The translations under genes were made by a program, and so were the position numbers. From CAYJAQ01 sp964368275 (GTDB lineage: Bacteria > Bacillota_I > Bacilli_A > ML615J-28 > CAG-313), in NCBI GenBank assembly GCA_964368275.1, contig CAYJAQ010000007.1, positions 1 to 38,479 of the forward strand: 38,479 nucleotides of DNA, written 5' to 3'. Under the pieces are notes generated by a model. The model ran no database searches. It saw nothing but the letters and a program-made list of their open reading frames with translations, and was not told the origin of the DNA. Positions 22,906 through 32,274 of this stretch are shown piece by piece; within the stretch, counting starts at the first letter, position 1; every line of letters begins with the position of its first letter.

Positions 22906-24220
22906 AAATTCTTTTCTTTAATTCTTCGCTTAATGATTCATAACCAGGTTTACCTAAAAGAGCAAACATATTCTTCTTGTAGCTTTCTACACCAGGTTGA
23001 TTGAATGGGTTAATATCTAACATATAGCAAGATAAACCACAACTAAACATAAAGAAGTACAATAAATAACCTACGTGTTCTGCATCTAGGCAGTCAAATT
23101 CCAGTATTACATTAGGAACGCCACCATCTACATGGGCTAATATTGTTCCTTGCATTGCTTGTTTATTGACATAATCAAGCGTATTTCCCGCTAAATAATT
23201 AATGCCATCTAAGTCACTGGAAGCTTTAGTTAAGGTAATATCTTTTTCTGGTTTTTTTACATTTAGTACTGTTTCAAACATAATACGTTTACCATCTTGA
23301 ACATATTGCCCTAGTGAATGTAAGTCAGTTGAATATACTAGGCTTGCTGGAAAGAGACCTTGATGATCTTTTCCTTCTGATTCTCCGAATAATTGTTTCC
23401 ACCATTCACTTATATATGATAACTTGGGCTCGAAAGAAACTAATATTTCAATTTGTTTTTCTTGTTCATACATTAAGTTACGAATTGCTGAATACAACAT
23501 AGCACCGTTTTCAGCAAATGGCTTTTGATAACAATCATCCATAGCTAGTTTTGCACCTTGCATTAAAGCCTGAATATCAATATCTGCACAGGCTATTGGC
23601 AATAAACCAACTCCAGTAAAAACTGAATAGCGGCCACCAATATCATCTGGAACATTAAATGTCTCATAGCCTAATTCATTAGCTTGTACTCTTAAAGCAC
23701 CTTTTACTAAATCAGTTGTCGCGTATATCCGCTTGTTTGCTGCTAATTCACCATATTTTTCAACTAATAAACCCTTCAATAATCGAAATGAAATTGCTGG
23801 TTCCGTTGTTGTGCCTGATTTAGATATAACATTAATCGAAAAGTTTTTATTTTTTAGATAAGCAAGTAACTCACTAGCATAAGTGGATGACAAAGTATGT
23901 CCAGCAAAAATTACTTCAACTTGTTTATTAGTAGGGTAATAAGGCTTAAGGGCTTCAATTACGGCCTTAGCTCCTAAGTAAGAGCCACCTATACCAATAA
24001 CGACTAAAACATCAGAATTACTTTTAATTGTTTCAGCACATTTTAATATTCGACTAAACTCTTCTTGATCATATTCTTCCGGCCAGCGCAACCAACCCAA
24101 GAAATCATTACCAGCACCTGTTTTATTTATTAATGTTTGATAAGCCTTTTCTACTTTTAATTGCTGACTAAAAATAGTCTCTTCTGTTAGTAATGTGTTT
24201 TGATAATTTATCTTTATCAT
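22904..24220 (-). CDS. pgi: glucose-6-phosphate isomerase
   Basis: It interconverts glucose 6-phosphate and fructose 6-phosphate. The 438 residues agree with the Gram-positive form (about 450). Signatures: VVIGIGGSYLGAKAVIEAL, VISKSGTTTEPAISFRLL in the sugar-phosphate site, GGRYSVFTGVGLLPIA, and a C-terminal INPFNQPGVESYKKNMF with the conserved QPGVE. The ATG overlaps the pgcA stop as TAATG, so translation is coupled. It is the last gene of the operon with dnaE. Confidence 0.97.
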   Translation of the reverse strand: MIKINYQNTLLTEETIFSQQLKVEKAYQTLINKTGAGNDFLGWLRWPEEYDQEEFSRILKCAETIKSNSDVLVVIGIGGSYLGAKAVIEALKPYYPTNKQVEVIFAGHTLSSTYASELLAYLKNKNFSINVISKSGTTTEPAISFRLLKGLLVEKYGELAANKRIYATTDLVKGALRVQANELGYETFNVPDDIGGRYSVFTGVGLLPIACADIDIQALMQGAKLAMDDCYQKPFAENGAMLYSAIRNLMYEQEKQIEILVSFEPKLSYISEWWKQLFGESEGKDHQGLFPASLVYSTDLHSLGQYVQDGKRIMFETVLNVKKPEKDITLTKASSDLDGINYLAGNTLDYVNKQAMQGTILAHVDGGVPNVILEFDCLDAEHVGYLLYFFMFSCGLSCYMLDINPFNQPGVESYKKNMFALLGKPGYESLSEELKKRI

Positions 24221-25920
24221 TATTCTACCTCATCAATCAATAGGGAAACAACCCGTTTTAAACGTTCAATAAACGCCTCTGCTTTCGCTCTTTCATCTTC
24301 AACAATCGCGATATAAACTTTTAATTTAGGTTCTGTGCCAGATGGACGCAAAACAAACCAACCATCATCATCAAAAATATATTTAACGACTAGCGATTGA
24401 GGAAGGTCAAGCTTAATCCGTTTGCCTGATTCGTAACGAACACCTAGGTCGTAATCTTCCATAGCTTTTACTTTTTTACCAGCAATCTCGCTAATCTTCA
24501 TTTGTTGGAAGGCTTTCATAATTCTTTGAATTCTAGCACTGCCTTCTTGGCCTTTTAAATAGATATTTTGAACACCTTCTAAATAATAACCATATTCACG
24601 GAAAATATCTTCTAAAACATTTACAAGCGTTTTGCCCCGCTCCTTATAGAAGGAAGCTACTTCTGCTAGTAATAGTGATGCTTGAAGTGAATCTTTGTCG
24701 CGAACAAAATCTTTAATTACATAACCATATGATTCTTCATAGCCAAAGAAAAATTCCGCATCAGTATTTTCAATTAATTTAGCTTGCTCACCAATAAACT
24801 TAAAACCAGTTAATGTTTGAACAAGTTGTAAACCATGCTTGTCACAAATTGCTTTTGCTAAATTAGATGTAACAATTGTGTTGTATACCATAGCTTTAGG
24901 ACCGTGTTCTTTATAACGAGCTAAATAATCTAAAAGAATTGCACCTGTTTGATTGCCTGTCAATAGCACATATTCACCATTGTCATCTTTCGCAGCAATT
25001 CCCATGCGATCTGCATCAGGATCTGTTGCTAACAATATGTCAGCATTGACTTTCTTTCCTAGTTTAATTGCATATTCAAAAGCCGTTGCTTCTTCGGGGT
25101 TAGGTGATTTAACTGTTGAAAAATTACCATCCGTTATCATTTGTTCAGCAACAGGGACAACATCGTATCCTTCTTCTTTTAATAGATCAGCTAAATGAAC
25201 AGAAGCTGTTCCATGCAAAGGGGTAAAAACTATTCTGATATTATTCTTTTTTACTTTTTGAACAGTTACTTCTTTAACTCTTGCTAGATAAGCATTATCA
25301 ATTTCTTTATCAATTAATACAATTTTTCCTTCACCTATTAATGTCTTACCATCTTCTACTGGTATTGAAAACATATCAGTGATAGCATTAATATTATTAA
25401 TTACTTTATCAGCTTCTTCAGGTATTAACTGACAGCCATCCTCGTCATATATCTTATAGCCATTATATTCAGGGGGATTATGACTCGCTGTAACCATTAT
25501 ACCACCAACGCAATTTAAATATCTAACGGAAAAACTTAATTCTGGGGTAGGTCTAAGATTACTAAATAAATATGCTTTTACTCCATTAGTCGCAAATACG
25601 GCTGCAGCTCTTAAAGCAAATTCATAAGAACCACATCGGCAATCATATGAAATCACAACACCACGTTCTTGAATATCATTATATTTGTTTGCTAAATACT
25701 GATAAAAGCCATAAGTAGCTTTCTGAATAACATATATATTCATTCGATTAGTACCAACACCTATAACACCGCGCATTCCACCGGTGCCAAAAGCTAAATC
25801 AGTGTAAAATGCATCGTTTAAAGCTTCTTCTTCTAAAGTAGCTAATTCATCTTTTAATGTTTGTTCTAATGATGAATAATTTTGCCAACTAGCAATTCTT
25901 TGTTTTACTCTTTCTTCCAT
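24220..25920 (-). CDS. pgcA: alpha-phosphoglucomutase
   Basis: It interconverts glucose 1- and 6-phosphate, feeding UDP-glucose and cell-surface sugar synthesis. The 566-residue four-domain protein shows the catalytic serine loop TASHNPPEYNGYKIY, the metal loop DPDADRMG, the sugar-binding GYEESYGY, and the phosphate-binding RPSGTEPKLKVY. It resembles Bacillus PgcA in length. It starts 6 nt after the ROK kinase stop with an AGGAT ribosome site and ends by overlapping pgi. Confidence 0.95.
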   Translation of the reverse strand: MEERVKQRIASWQNYSSLEQTLKDELATLEEEALNDAFYTDLAFGTGGMRGVIGVGTNRMNIYVIQKATYGFYQYLANKYNDIQERGVVISYDCRCGSYEFALRAAAVFATNGVKAYLFSNLRPTPELSFSVRYLNCVGGIMVTASHNPPEYNGYKIYDEDGCQLIPEEADKVINNINAITDMFSIPVEDGKTLIGEGKIVLIDKEIDNAYLARVKEVTVQKVKKNNIRIVFTPLHGTASVHLADLLKEEGYDVVPVAEQMITDGNFSTVKSPNPEEATAFEYAIKLGKKVNADILLATDPDADRMGIAAKDDNGEYVLLTGNQTGAILLDYLARYKEHGPKAMVYNTIVTSNLAKAICDKHGLQLVQTLTGFKFIGEQAKLIENTDAEFFFGYEESYGYVIKDFVRDKDSLQASLLLAEVASFYKERGKTLVNVLEDIFREYGYYLEGVQNIYLKGQEGSARIQRIMKAFQQMKISEIAGKKVKAMEDYDLGVRYESGKRIKLDLPQSLVVKYIFDDDGWFVLRPSGTEPKLKVYIAIVEDERAKAEAFIERLKRVVSLLIDEVE

Positions 25921-25926
25921 GTTATC

Positions 25927-26799
25927 CTACTTTCTTGTCTCGGCGAAATTGTAATAAGCACCTATCATTCCACCATCATTGCCGAATTTTGAATTAAGCA
26001 ACTTAACCGTATCATAAAAATCAGGGTTTAGTATTTTCTTCAACTCTCTTTTTATCTCAGTGCACAAAGTACTGCGATTAGCGACACCACCACCAATAAC
26101 AACAGCTTCTGGATTAAAGATATATATTAAATTAGCAATGCCCCAAGCAACATCATGATACCAATCTTTTACTATGGTGATTGCTTTGGGATCTTTTTCA
26201 TCAAACAATCTAAACATATCAATACCATTTTCTACTTTTAAGCCTGCCTTCCGAGCATTGCGAACTAAGACTGATGTCGCACCAATACTTTCATATTTTT
26301 GTTCAGTGCTTCCTAGAAGCATTCTGCCAAATTCGCCACCATTGTAATGAAGGCCACGCCAAACGTTTTTTTCATTTACTATAGCACCACCAATACCAGT
26401 GCCAAGTGTCATCATCAAAAATTGTTTGCATTTTTTAGCAAAGCCATCAATTGCTTCGGCTTTTGCAAAGCAATTAACATCATTATCAGCTACACAATCA
26501 AGATAAAAATTGTCTTTAAAAATCTTTTTAAAGTTCATACCTTTCATGCATTTTGCACTTTCTGATGGTATAAGAATCTCGCCAGTTTCATAATTAATTG
26601 AACCAGCACAACTTACGGCGGCGCCAACTACTGTATGTTCCTTTAACAATTCTTTAGACGCTAAAACAATCTTATCGATAATTGCTTTTTCTCCTAAAAA
26701 GGCATCCGTACGCATTGATTTTTTGACTAGTACTTTACCATCCTTCACAATACCATATTTAATGTCGGTTCCCCCAATGTCAAAACATAAAACTTTCAT
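25927..26799 (-). CDS. ROK-family sugar kinase, probable glucokinase
   Basis: A 290-residue ATP-dependent kinase of the ROK/hexokinase fold. FDIGGTDIKYGIV is the N-terminal phosphate loop, DNDVNCFAKAEA carries the catalytic-base region, LGTGIGGAIV is phosphate 2, and EAVVIGGGVANR is the adenosine loop. The usual ROK zinc motif (CxCGxxGCxE) after the GGEFG helix is missing; that stretch reads MLLGSTEQKYESIGA. ROK proteins without the zinc site exist, but substrate cannot be named with certainty; glucose is inferred from the pgcA-pgi neighbours. There is no DNA-binding domain, so it is not a repressor. GGAGG precedes the ATG. Confidence 0.85.
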   Translation of the reverse strand: MKVLCFDIGGTDIKYGIVKDGKVLVKKSMRTDAFLGEKAIIDKIVLASKELLKEHTVVGAAVSCAGSINYETGEILIPSESAKCMKGMNFKKIFKDNFYLDCVADNDVNCFAKAEAIDGFAKKCKQFLMMTLGTGIGGAIVNEKNVWRGLHYNGGEFGRMLLGSTEQKYESIGATSVLVRNARKAGLKVENGIDMFRLFDEKDPKAITIVKDWYHDVAWGIANLIYIFNPEAVVIGGGVANRSTLCTEIKRELKKILNPDFYDTVKLLNSKFGNDGGMIGAYYNFAETRK

Positions 26800-26809
26800 A
26801 ATTTGCCTC

Positions 26810-29800
26810 CTACATAAGTTTTATTTCTTCAGCCACCATCTGTAGCTGATTTTTTCTCATTTCTATTTTACCATATATTTGATAGACTTGACCAATAATT
26901 AATTTTGGTGTTGCCATATATAACCTTGGAAACACTGTGACATTTAAATCACTCGTATCATCAGTGATATCGCAAAATGCCATCAACTCTTTTTTGGTTG
27001 TCGTTATTTCTTTAACTTTTTTCAAAATACCAATTACATATACATAGACTTTATCTTTTACATCAGCTATATGTACAATCTTAGGATTACGATAAAGATG
27101 CTGATACTGATATAAGAAGTTATATTTTAGATTTAAACCAAGAACTTCCTTTTCTTTAGAAAGTAAAATACCATACGGAAATTCCTCTTCATCATAAGTT
27201 GTAGCTACTAAATTGGCAACAAATGAATATTGACCACGATTTATAATACTACCATAATTATCAATCATTGCTTTCTTTGTTAAACCGAATTCATCTAGTG
27301 CACCTGCATAGATTATGTTTTCCAAAAGGGAAGCAGGAATAATATCTTTAGTTCTAATCACAAAATCATCAAAACTACGGAACTTGCCCTTTTGTCTTTC
27401 TTCAATTAACTCAGCACTTTTTGCCATGCCAATTCCTTGAATAGCTGTTATTGGGAAAAGAATTTGATGATTATTAACTAAGAAAGAAATGTTACTCGTA
27501 TTAATACTTGGTCCTAATACTTTTATACCCTTGCGGGTAGTCTCGTTAACATAGCCAGCTAACATATTGTCAGCTCCAATGACACTACTCATTAGTGAAC
27601 AAAAGTAATGTTCTGGATAATTAGCTTTTAAATAAGCCGTTTGATAAGCTACTACAGCATACGAGATACTGTGGGCTTTATTAAAACCATAATTAGCAAA
27701 TTTTACAATATAGTCATAAATAAGTTCAGCGGTTTCTGAAGTATAGCCTTTTTTAATTGATGACTCAACAAAATGAATTCGCTCATTTTCCAAAACATCT
27801 TTCTTTTTCTTTGATACAGCACGGCGTAAAATATCAGCTTGACCTAAACTGTACCCCGCAAATTTCCAGGCTATTAGCATTATCTGATCTTGGTATACAA
27901 TTGTACCATATGTATCTTTTAAAATAGTCTCTAAATCGGGATGGGGATAGATTACTTTCTCCCACCCAAATTTTCGCTCAATAAAGGTTGGTATTATTTC
28001 CATTGGGCCGGGGCGATATAGTGCAATAGCACTTGAAACATCTTCAAAGCTACTAACACGTAAATCTCTTAGTACTTTCCTAATACCGGCTGAATCTAAT
28101 TGGAAAACTCCGGTAGTATCACCTCTAGCTAACATCTCAAAGGTTTTTTGGTCATTATATTCTTTAGGCAATTCAAAATTTGGTTGTTCTTCTTTTATAC
28201 TATCAACACATTTTTTAATGTTAGTTAAATTGCGTAAGCCTAAAAAATCCGTTTTTAATACTCCCAGTTTCTCAAGATCGCTCGCTTCATATTGGGTTTG
28301 GAAAATATCGTTCAAACCCAAATCAACTGGTGTATAGTTTACTAAATCATACTTAGTGATAATAATACCAGCAGCGTGAGTTGAAGTATTACGAGGTAAG
28401 CCTTCTAGTTTTAAAGATATCTTAATTACTTTTCTTATATCATCATGATTTATCATTAATTCTTGAAGTGCTTCACTTTTAGATACAATTGTGGCTAGAC
28501 TAACATATGGCTCTTTATTAATATGTTTTAATATTTCTTTAAGTCTAATCTCATCTAGTTTTAACATTCGTGCAACATCACGAATAGCTGATCTAGCTGC
28601 GAATGTTCCAAAAGTAACAATATGAGCAACATGCTCTTTACCAAATCGCTTGCCGACATATTTTATTACGGTGTCTCTTTCATCATCAGGTAAATCAATA
28701 TCAATATCTGGCATAGATATTCGCTCTTTATTTAAGAAACGCTCAAATAGTAACTTATGCTCAATGGGATCAATATCAGTAATACCTAATGAATAACTAA
28801 CCAAAGAAGCAGGAGCAGATCCTCGACCTGGTCCCACATAAATGCCTTCTTTCTTAGCATACTTAATGCAATCCCATACTATTAAGAAATAATCATTGAA
28901 ACCCATACTATTAATTGTTTCTAGCTCATAATCAAGGCGTTTTCGATAGTGCTGCTCAATTCGCATTTTTTGCTCAGAAGTATAATTAGCATCACTGATT
29001 TTATCTTTTAATCTTTTAGCAAGTCCTTTTTGACATAATGCTTGTAGATATGGATAAGCCTCAATATTCTCGTCATACTGCGGCAAGTGATAATGACTAA
29101 AATCAATAGTTACATTACAATCATTGACAATCTTTTCAATGTTAGCTAGTGCTTCATAATCATTAGCAAAAATAGTTTGTAATGATCGAGGCGATTGATA
29201 CATCATTTTTTCTTCCCTTTCACTTAAGGGACTAAGTTTACCATTTTTAATACCAATTAAAACTTGATAGACATCTTGATCATCATTATCTAAATAGCAT
29301 ATTGGTGCAAGAGCAACCCGCTTTATTTGATTATTCACTGAAAAATCTTTAATATATTCATACTGTTTGATATCTTCTGTGGTTTGATTAAGCATACCAA
29401 AATAGAATTTATCAAAGTAAGTTTGTAGTAACTTAAGGTGAGATAAACTACTTGAAGAATTGTTAAGTAAGCTTTGAATTAATTTGACATCTGTCGGCAT
29501 TATTGCTAAAACACCCATTGTCGTTTTTTCTAGATATTCTAGTTCAACAAAACCACTATTTAGTTTGCTGCGGCTTGCTATCTTCATTAAATTCTGATAC
29601 CCAAAAGTATTCATGGCATATAACAACAAATCATTCTCATTGTTATCATAGTGATATGTAATCTTAAGACCAATAATTGGCTTTAGATTATTGCTGACGC
29701 ATTTCTCATAAAACTTAATAGCCCCATGCATATTACCTTCATCAGTAATTGCTAAAGCAGAGTAATTATCTTGTTTAGCCCTTGCAATCAGTTCATCAAG

Positions 29801-29860
29801 GGCACATGAACTTTGCAACAGGGAATATTCCGTTTTTACATATAAATTACATAGCTTCAT
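26810..29860 (-). CDS. dnaE: DNA polymerase III subunit alpha, DnaE type
   Basis: Replicative polymerase of the C family; in Bacillus DnaE extends RNA primers on the lagging strand before PolC takes over. At 1016 residues it is about 100 shorter than Bacillus DnaE. It has an N-terminal PHP domain (1-about 260) whose metal motif has decayed (VKTEYSLL where VHSxYS is common). The polymerase core follows with GRGSAPASLVSY (345-356), PDIDIDLPDDE with catalytic aspartates at 385-389, and FQLDSAGIR; then a C-terminal helix-hairpin-helix and an OB fold (VYVIGILKKVKE). AAAGGAG precedes the ATG. It heads an operon with sugar-phosphate enzymes. Confidence 0.96.
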   Translation of the reverse strand: MKLCNLYVKTEYSLLQSSCALDELIARAKQDNYSALAITDEGNMHGAIKFYEKCVSNNLKPIIGLKITYHYDNNENDLLLYAMNTFGYQNLMKIASRSKLNSGFVELEYLEKTTMGVLAIMPTDVKLIQSLLNNSSSSLSHLKLLQTYFDKFYFGMLNQTTEDIKQYEYIKDFSVNNQIKRVALAPICYLDNDDQDVYQVLIGIKNGKLSPLSEREEKMMYQSPRSLQTIFANDYEALANIEKIVNDCNVTIDFSHYHLPQYDENIEAYPYLQALCQKGLAKRLKDKISDANYTSEQKMRIEQHYRKRLDYELETINSMGFNDYFLIVWDCIKYAKKEGIYVGPGRGSAPASLVSYSLGITDIDPIEHKLLFERFLNKERISMPDIDIDLPDDERDTVIKYVGKRFGKEHVAHIVTFGTFAARSAIRDVARMLKLDEIRLKEILKHINKEPYVSLATIVSKSEALQELMINHDDIRKVIKISLKLEGLPRNTSTHAAGIIITKYDLVNYTPVDLGLNDIFQTQYEASDLEKLGVLKTDFLGLRNLTNIKKCVDSIKEEQPNFELPKEYNDQKTFEMLARGDTTGVFQLDSAGIRKVLRDLRVSSFEDVSSAIALYRPGPMEIIPTFIERKFGWEKVIYPHPDLETILKDTYGTIVYQDQIMLIAWKFAGYSLGQADILRRAVSKKKKDVLENERIHFVESSIKKGYTSETAELIYDYIVKFANYGFNKAHSISYAVVAYQTAYLKANYPEHYFCSLMSSVIGADNMLAGYVNETTRKGIKVLGPSINTSNISFLVNNHQILFPITAIQGIGMAKSAELIEERQKGKFRSFDDFVIRTKDIIPASLLENIIYAGALDEFGLTKKAMIDNYGSIINRGQYSFVANLVATTYDEEEFPYGILLSKEKEVLGLNLKYNFLYQYQHLYRNPKIVHIADVKDKVYVYVIGILKKVKEITTTKKELMAFCDITDDTSDLNVTVFPRLYMATPKLIIGQVYQIYGKIEMRKNQLQMVAEEIKLM

Positions 29861-29897
29861 ATGTTACTCCTTTTGAAATACTGATCTCTTTTATTTT

Positions 29898-29926
29898 AGT
29901 ATATCACAATTTGTGACTTATTTCAA
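29898..29926 (-). promoter_or_regulatory. sigma-A promoter of the dnaE operon, with a palindrome in the spacer
   Basis: On minus, TTGAAA (29926-29921), 17 bp, TATACT (29903-29898). The spacer contains TCACAATTTGTGA (29904-29916), a 6-1-6 palindrome that fills most of it and could be an operator. Confidence 0.75.
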
Positions 29927-29990
29927 GGGCATAACAAATAAACTAACTATTGAAATATTTCTGGTATATTATAAATGACTTATTTAATTG

Positions 29991-32264
29991 TCAGTTTAAT
30001 ATACCTTTTTCTTTCCTTCTTTTTAAATAGTAGATTGTAGCAAGTGTCCCAATACTTATAATAGTTAGAAAAATACAAATGATTAATGTTGTGTAATTTC
30101 GTTTAAGTTGATAGATGCTTGCTAAATTTTGTTCTCCTACTTTTAATTGTTTTAATTCTAAATGGTAATTAGCTGTTTGTACGTCAATTAATACATCGGT
30201 TAGTTTGTTTTGTTGATAAGTAAAATCAAGTTTAATAAACTCATCTATTAGTTTTTTCTGCTGCCCTTCATAATTAAAAAAGTTTACTTTTTTTATATTA
30301 CCATCACCTAAGTCATACACTAAATCTAGTTTTATTTGATAGTAAGTATCTAGTTTTAGATCTTTAAGACTAATAGTTTGATTTTGTAGGTATGAGTTAG
30401 CTGTTTTTATGATACGCCCAGCTTCAGTTATTGTTGTCTCAATATCTAGAATAGCTAAATCATTATCTTCAATACCAACCACCTTAAAAGCAAGATTAGC
30501 AGCATCCGTAATTTGAATTGTAAGACTAGGTACATCCTTTAACACCATAACTTGATATTTAGTATTGATTCCAACAAACGCATCACCATAATAGATACCA
30601 TTAATTAATATTTCCGTAACACCTGCTTGATTACTTGCAATATAATCAAATAATATCTCATTTTCTTTAACTGTTACTTTACTACTAGGAACTAGTACTT
30701 CTTCATTATTAACCACTAATTTGGTAACGAGCTCGGGCTCAGTGCAATTAATGCTCAGCGTAATTTCTTCATTTTTATTTACATAGTAATCAAGAAATTG
30801 TTGTGATATACAGTTGCTAGCATAATAGTTTTCAACTACTTTAAAGTGATATGTTATAGAATTATTGTTCACATCGGTAATTACTAATTCGTAATCACCA
30901 GGTGTAGTTAATTGATAGCCCGAATAAATCGGCGTATGATCGAGCATTGCATAACCATAAAACTTAAGCATATACCCGGTAGGATATATATATTCATCTA
31001 TAATATTAACATCCTGTTCAACAATAATTTGTCCCTTTTTGAGATATTGTTTATTGTTGTTAATGGTAATAGCAAATTGTGCTTCATATTCCCCCGCAAT
31101 CTGTTTATCAAAAAAGGGGGTAATCTCTTCTACATATACATCTATTTTATGCAAATAAGAAGCAACCTCAATATAAGCAGTATTATTTTGATTTTCACTT
31201 TCCACAAAATAGCGATTATCTTTTGTGATTAAATAATCCGTGAAATGATTAACATGATACTCATATATTGCATACTCGGTAAGATAATTACCAGATTGTG
31301 TGTATATATATAACACATTGTCCAGAAATGACAAAAAAACAAGCTCCCCTGTTATTGCTAGTGCTAGTTCCTCACCATTTACTAGTAGCTTTTTATTAGG
31401 CGTCGCTTCACACAGCTGAAGATAATAACCACTTTCTGAGACTATGTCATATATATGACACTCCGTTATTACTTGTTTCTCATAGCAAGTCAATTCATTA
31501 TCAAACGTAAATAAAACTACTCCAGTTGTCGTTTCTAATAAAACAAATAAGCTATTAGCGCTGCATTTAAAGGAGGTAATTATTTCATAGGGTGTTTGCT
31601 CATTAAAATACTTAATTTTAGTTATATTATCACGTTCGTCAAGCTGCAGAATAAATGACTTAGTCTCTCCCAAACTACCAACGTTTGCGAAAAGACCATT
31701 ATCACTATGAGCATCTTTGGTACCTGCTATATATATATTACCATCTTTAATAATGGCATGATTAAAGCATTCATAGCCGTCACCACCGTACTGTTTTACC
31801 GAATATTCATTTAGATTAAAATCATACTTGGCAATCGCTCCGTCATTATCCTTTGAACCCAAAAGCCAAAAATAATTATTATCTGCTATTATTGCCTTTA
31901 CATCCGAAAAAGCGCCTAAACAACTATTATCTTGATAACTACTAAGTGATACTTTATAAATAGTAGTTACATCAGCGGTTTTGGCTGCTACAATTAACAG
32001 ATTACCACTAATAATATGCGTAAGGTATTCACTGTTTTTCTCGAAACAAACCACACTATTTTTAACTATCTGCCACTTTTCTTTTGTTACTAATAAAATA
32101 TTATTATTACTAATAGCTTTAATTGTCCCTTTTTCCGTTAGTTTGCCAAAAGGTGTTTCCACGATTTCTAGCACAGATTCACTTTCAGCATTTACTAAGT
32201 GTTTCATATTTAGGCACATACAACAGATAAGGGCAAAACTAATTTTTATTATTCTCTTTATCAT
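29991..32264 (-). CDS. large exported, membrane-anchored protein of unknown function (paralogue 2)
   Basis: 757 residues. A signal peptide (MIKRIIKISF… to about Ala26, VNA/ES) and a C-terminal membrane segment (NYTTLIICIFLTIISIG…) followed by a basic tail KRRKEK imply an ectodomain of about 690 residues held at the membrane. There is no LPXTG motif. The first half is beta-rich with propeller-like units (DGNIYIAGTKDAHSDNG, KSFILQLDERDNI). An Ig-like module (YMLKFYGYAML… YELVITD… ITYHFKVVE) and further beta domains follow. Nine cysteines lie in the ectodomain. It shares CHIxD…S…LxLC and the Ig-like module with the gene just upstream, so the two are paralogues. The ATG at 32264 has AGGAGG; longer readings overlap the neighbour. 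No known family is recognised. Confidence 0.8.
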   Translation of the reverse strand: MIKRIIKISFALICCMCLNMKHLVNAESESVLEIVETPFGKLTEKGTIKAISNNNILLVTKEKWQIVKNSVVCFEKNSEYLTHIISGNLLIVAAKTADVTTIYKVSLSSYQDNSCLGAFSDVKAIIADNNYFWLLGSKDNDGAIAKYDFNLNEYSVKQYGGDGYECFNHAIIKDGNIYIAGTKDAHSDNGLFANVGSLGETKSFILQLDERDNITKIKYFNEQTPYEIITSFKCSANSLFVLLETTTGVVLFTFDNELTCYEKQVITECHIYDIVSESGYYLQLCEATPNKKLLVNGEELALAITGELVFLSFLDNVLYIYTQSGNYLTEYAIYEYHVNHFTDYLITKDNRYFVESENQNNTAYIEVASYLHKIDVYVEEITPFFDKQIAGEYEAQFAITINNNKQYLKKGQIIVEQDVNIIDEYIYPTGYMLKFYGYAMLDHTPIYSGYQLTTPGDYELVITDVNNNSITYHFKVVENYYASNCISQQFLDYYVNKNEEITLSINCTEPELVTKLVVNNEEVLVPSSKVTVKENEILFDYIASNQAGVTEILINGIYYGDAFVGINTKYQVMVLKDVPSLTIQITDAANLAFKVVGIEDNDLAILDIETTITEAGRIIKTANSYLQNQTISLKDLKLDTYYQIKLDLVYDLGDGNIKKVNFFNYEGQQKKLIDEFIKLDFTYQQNKLTDVLIDVQTANYHLELKQLKVGEQNLASIYQLKRNYTTLIICIFLTIISIGTLATIYYLKRRKEKGILN

Positions 32265-32274
32265 TACATTCCTC

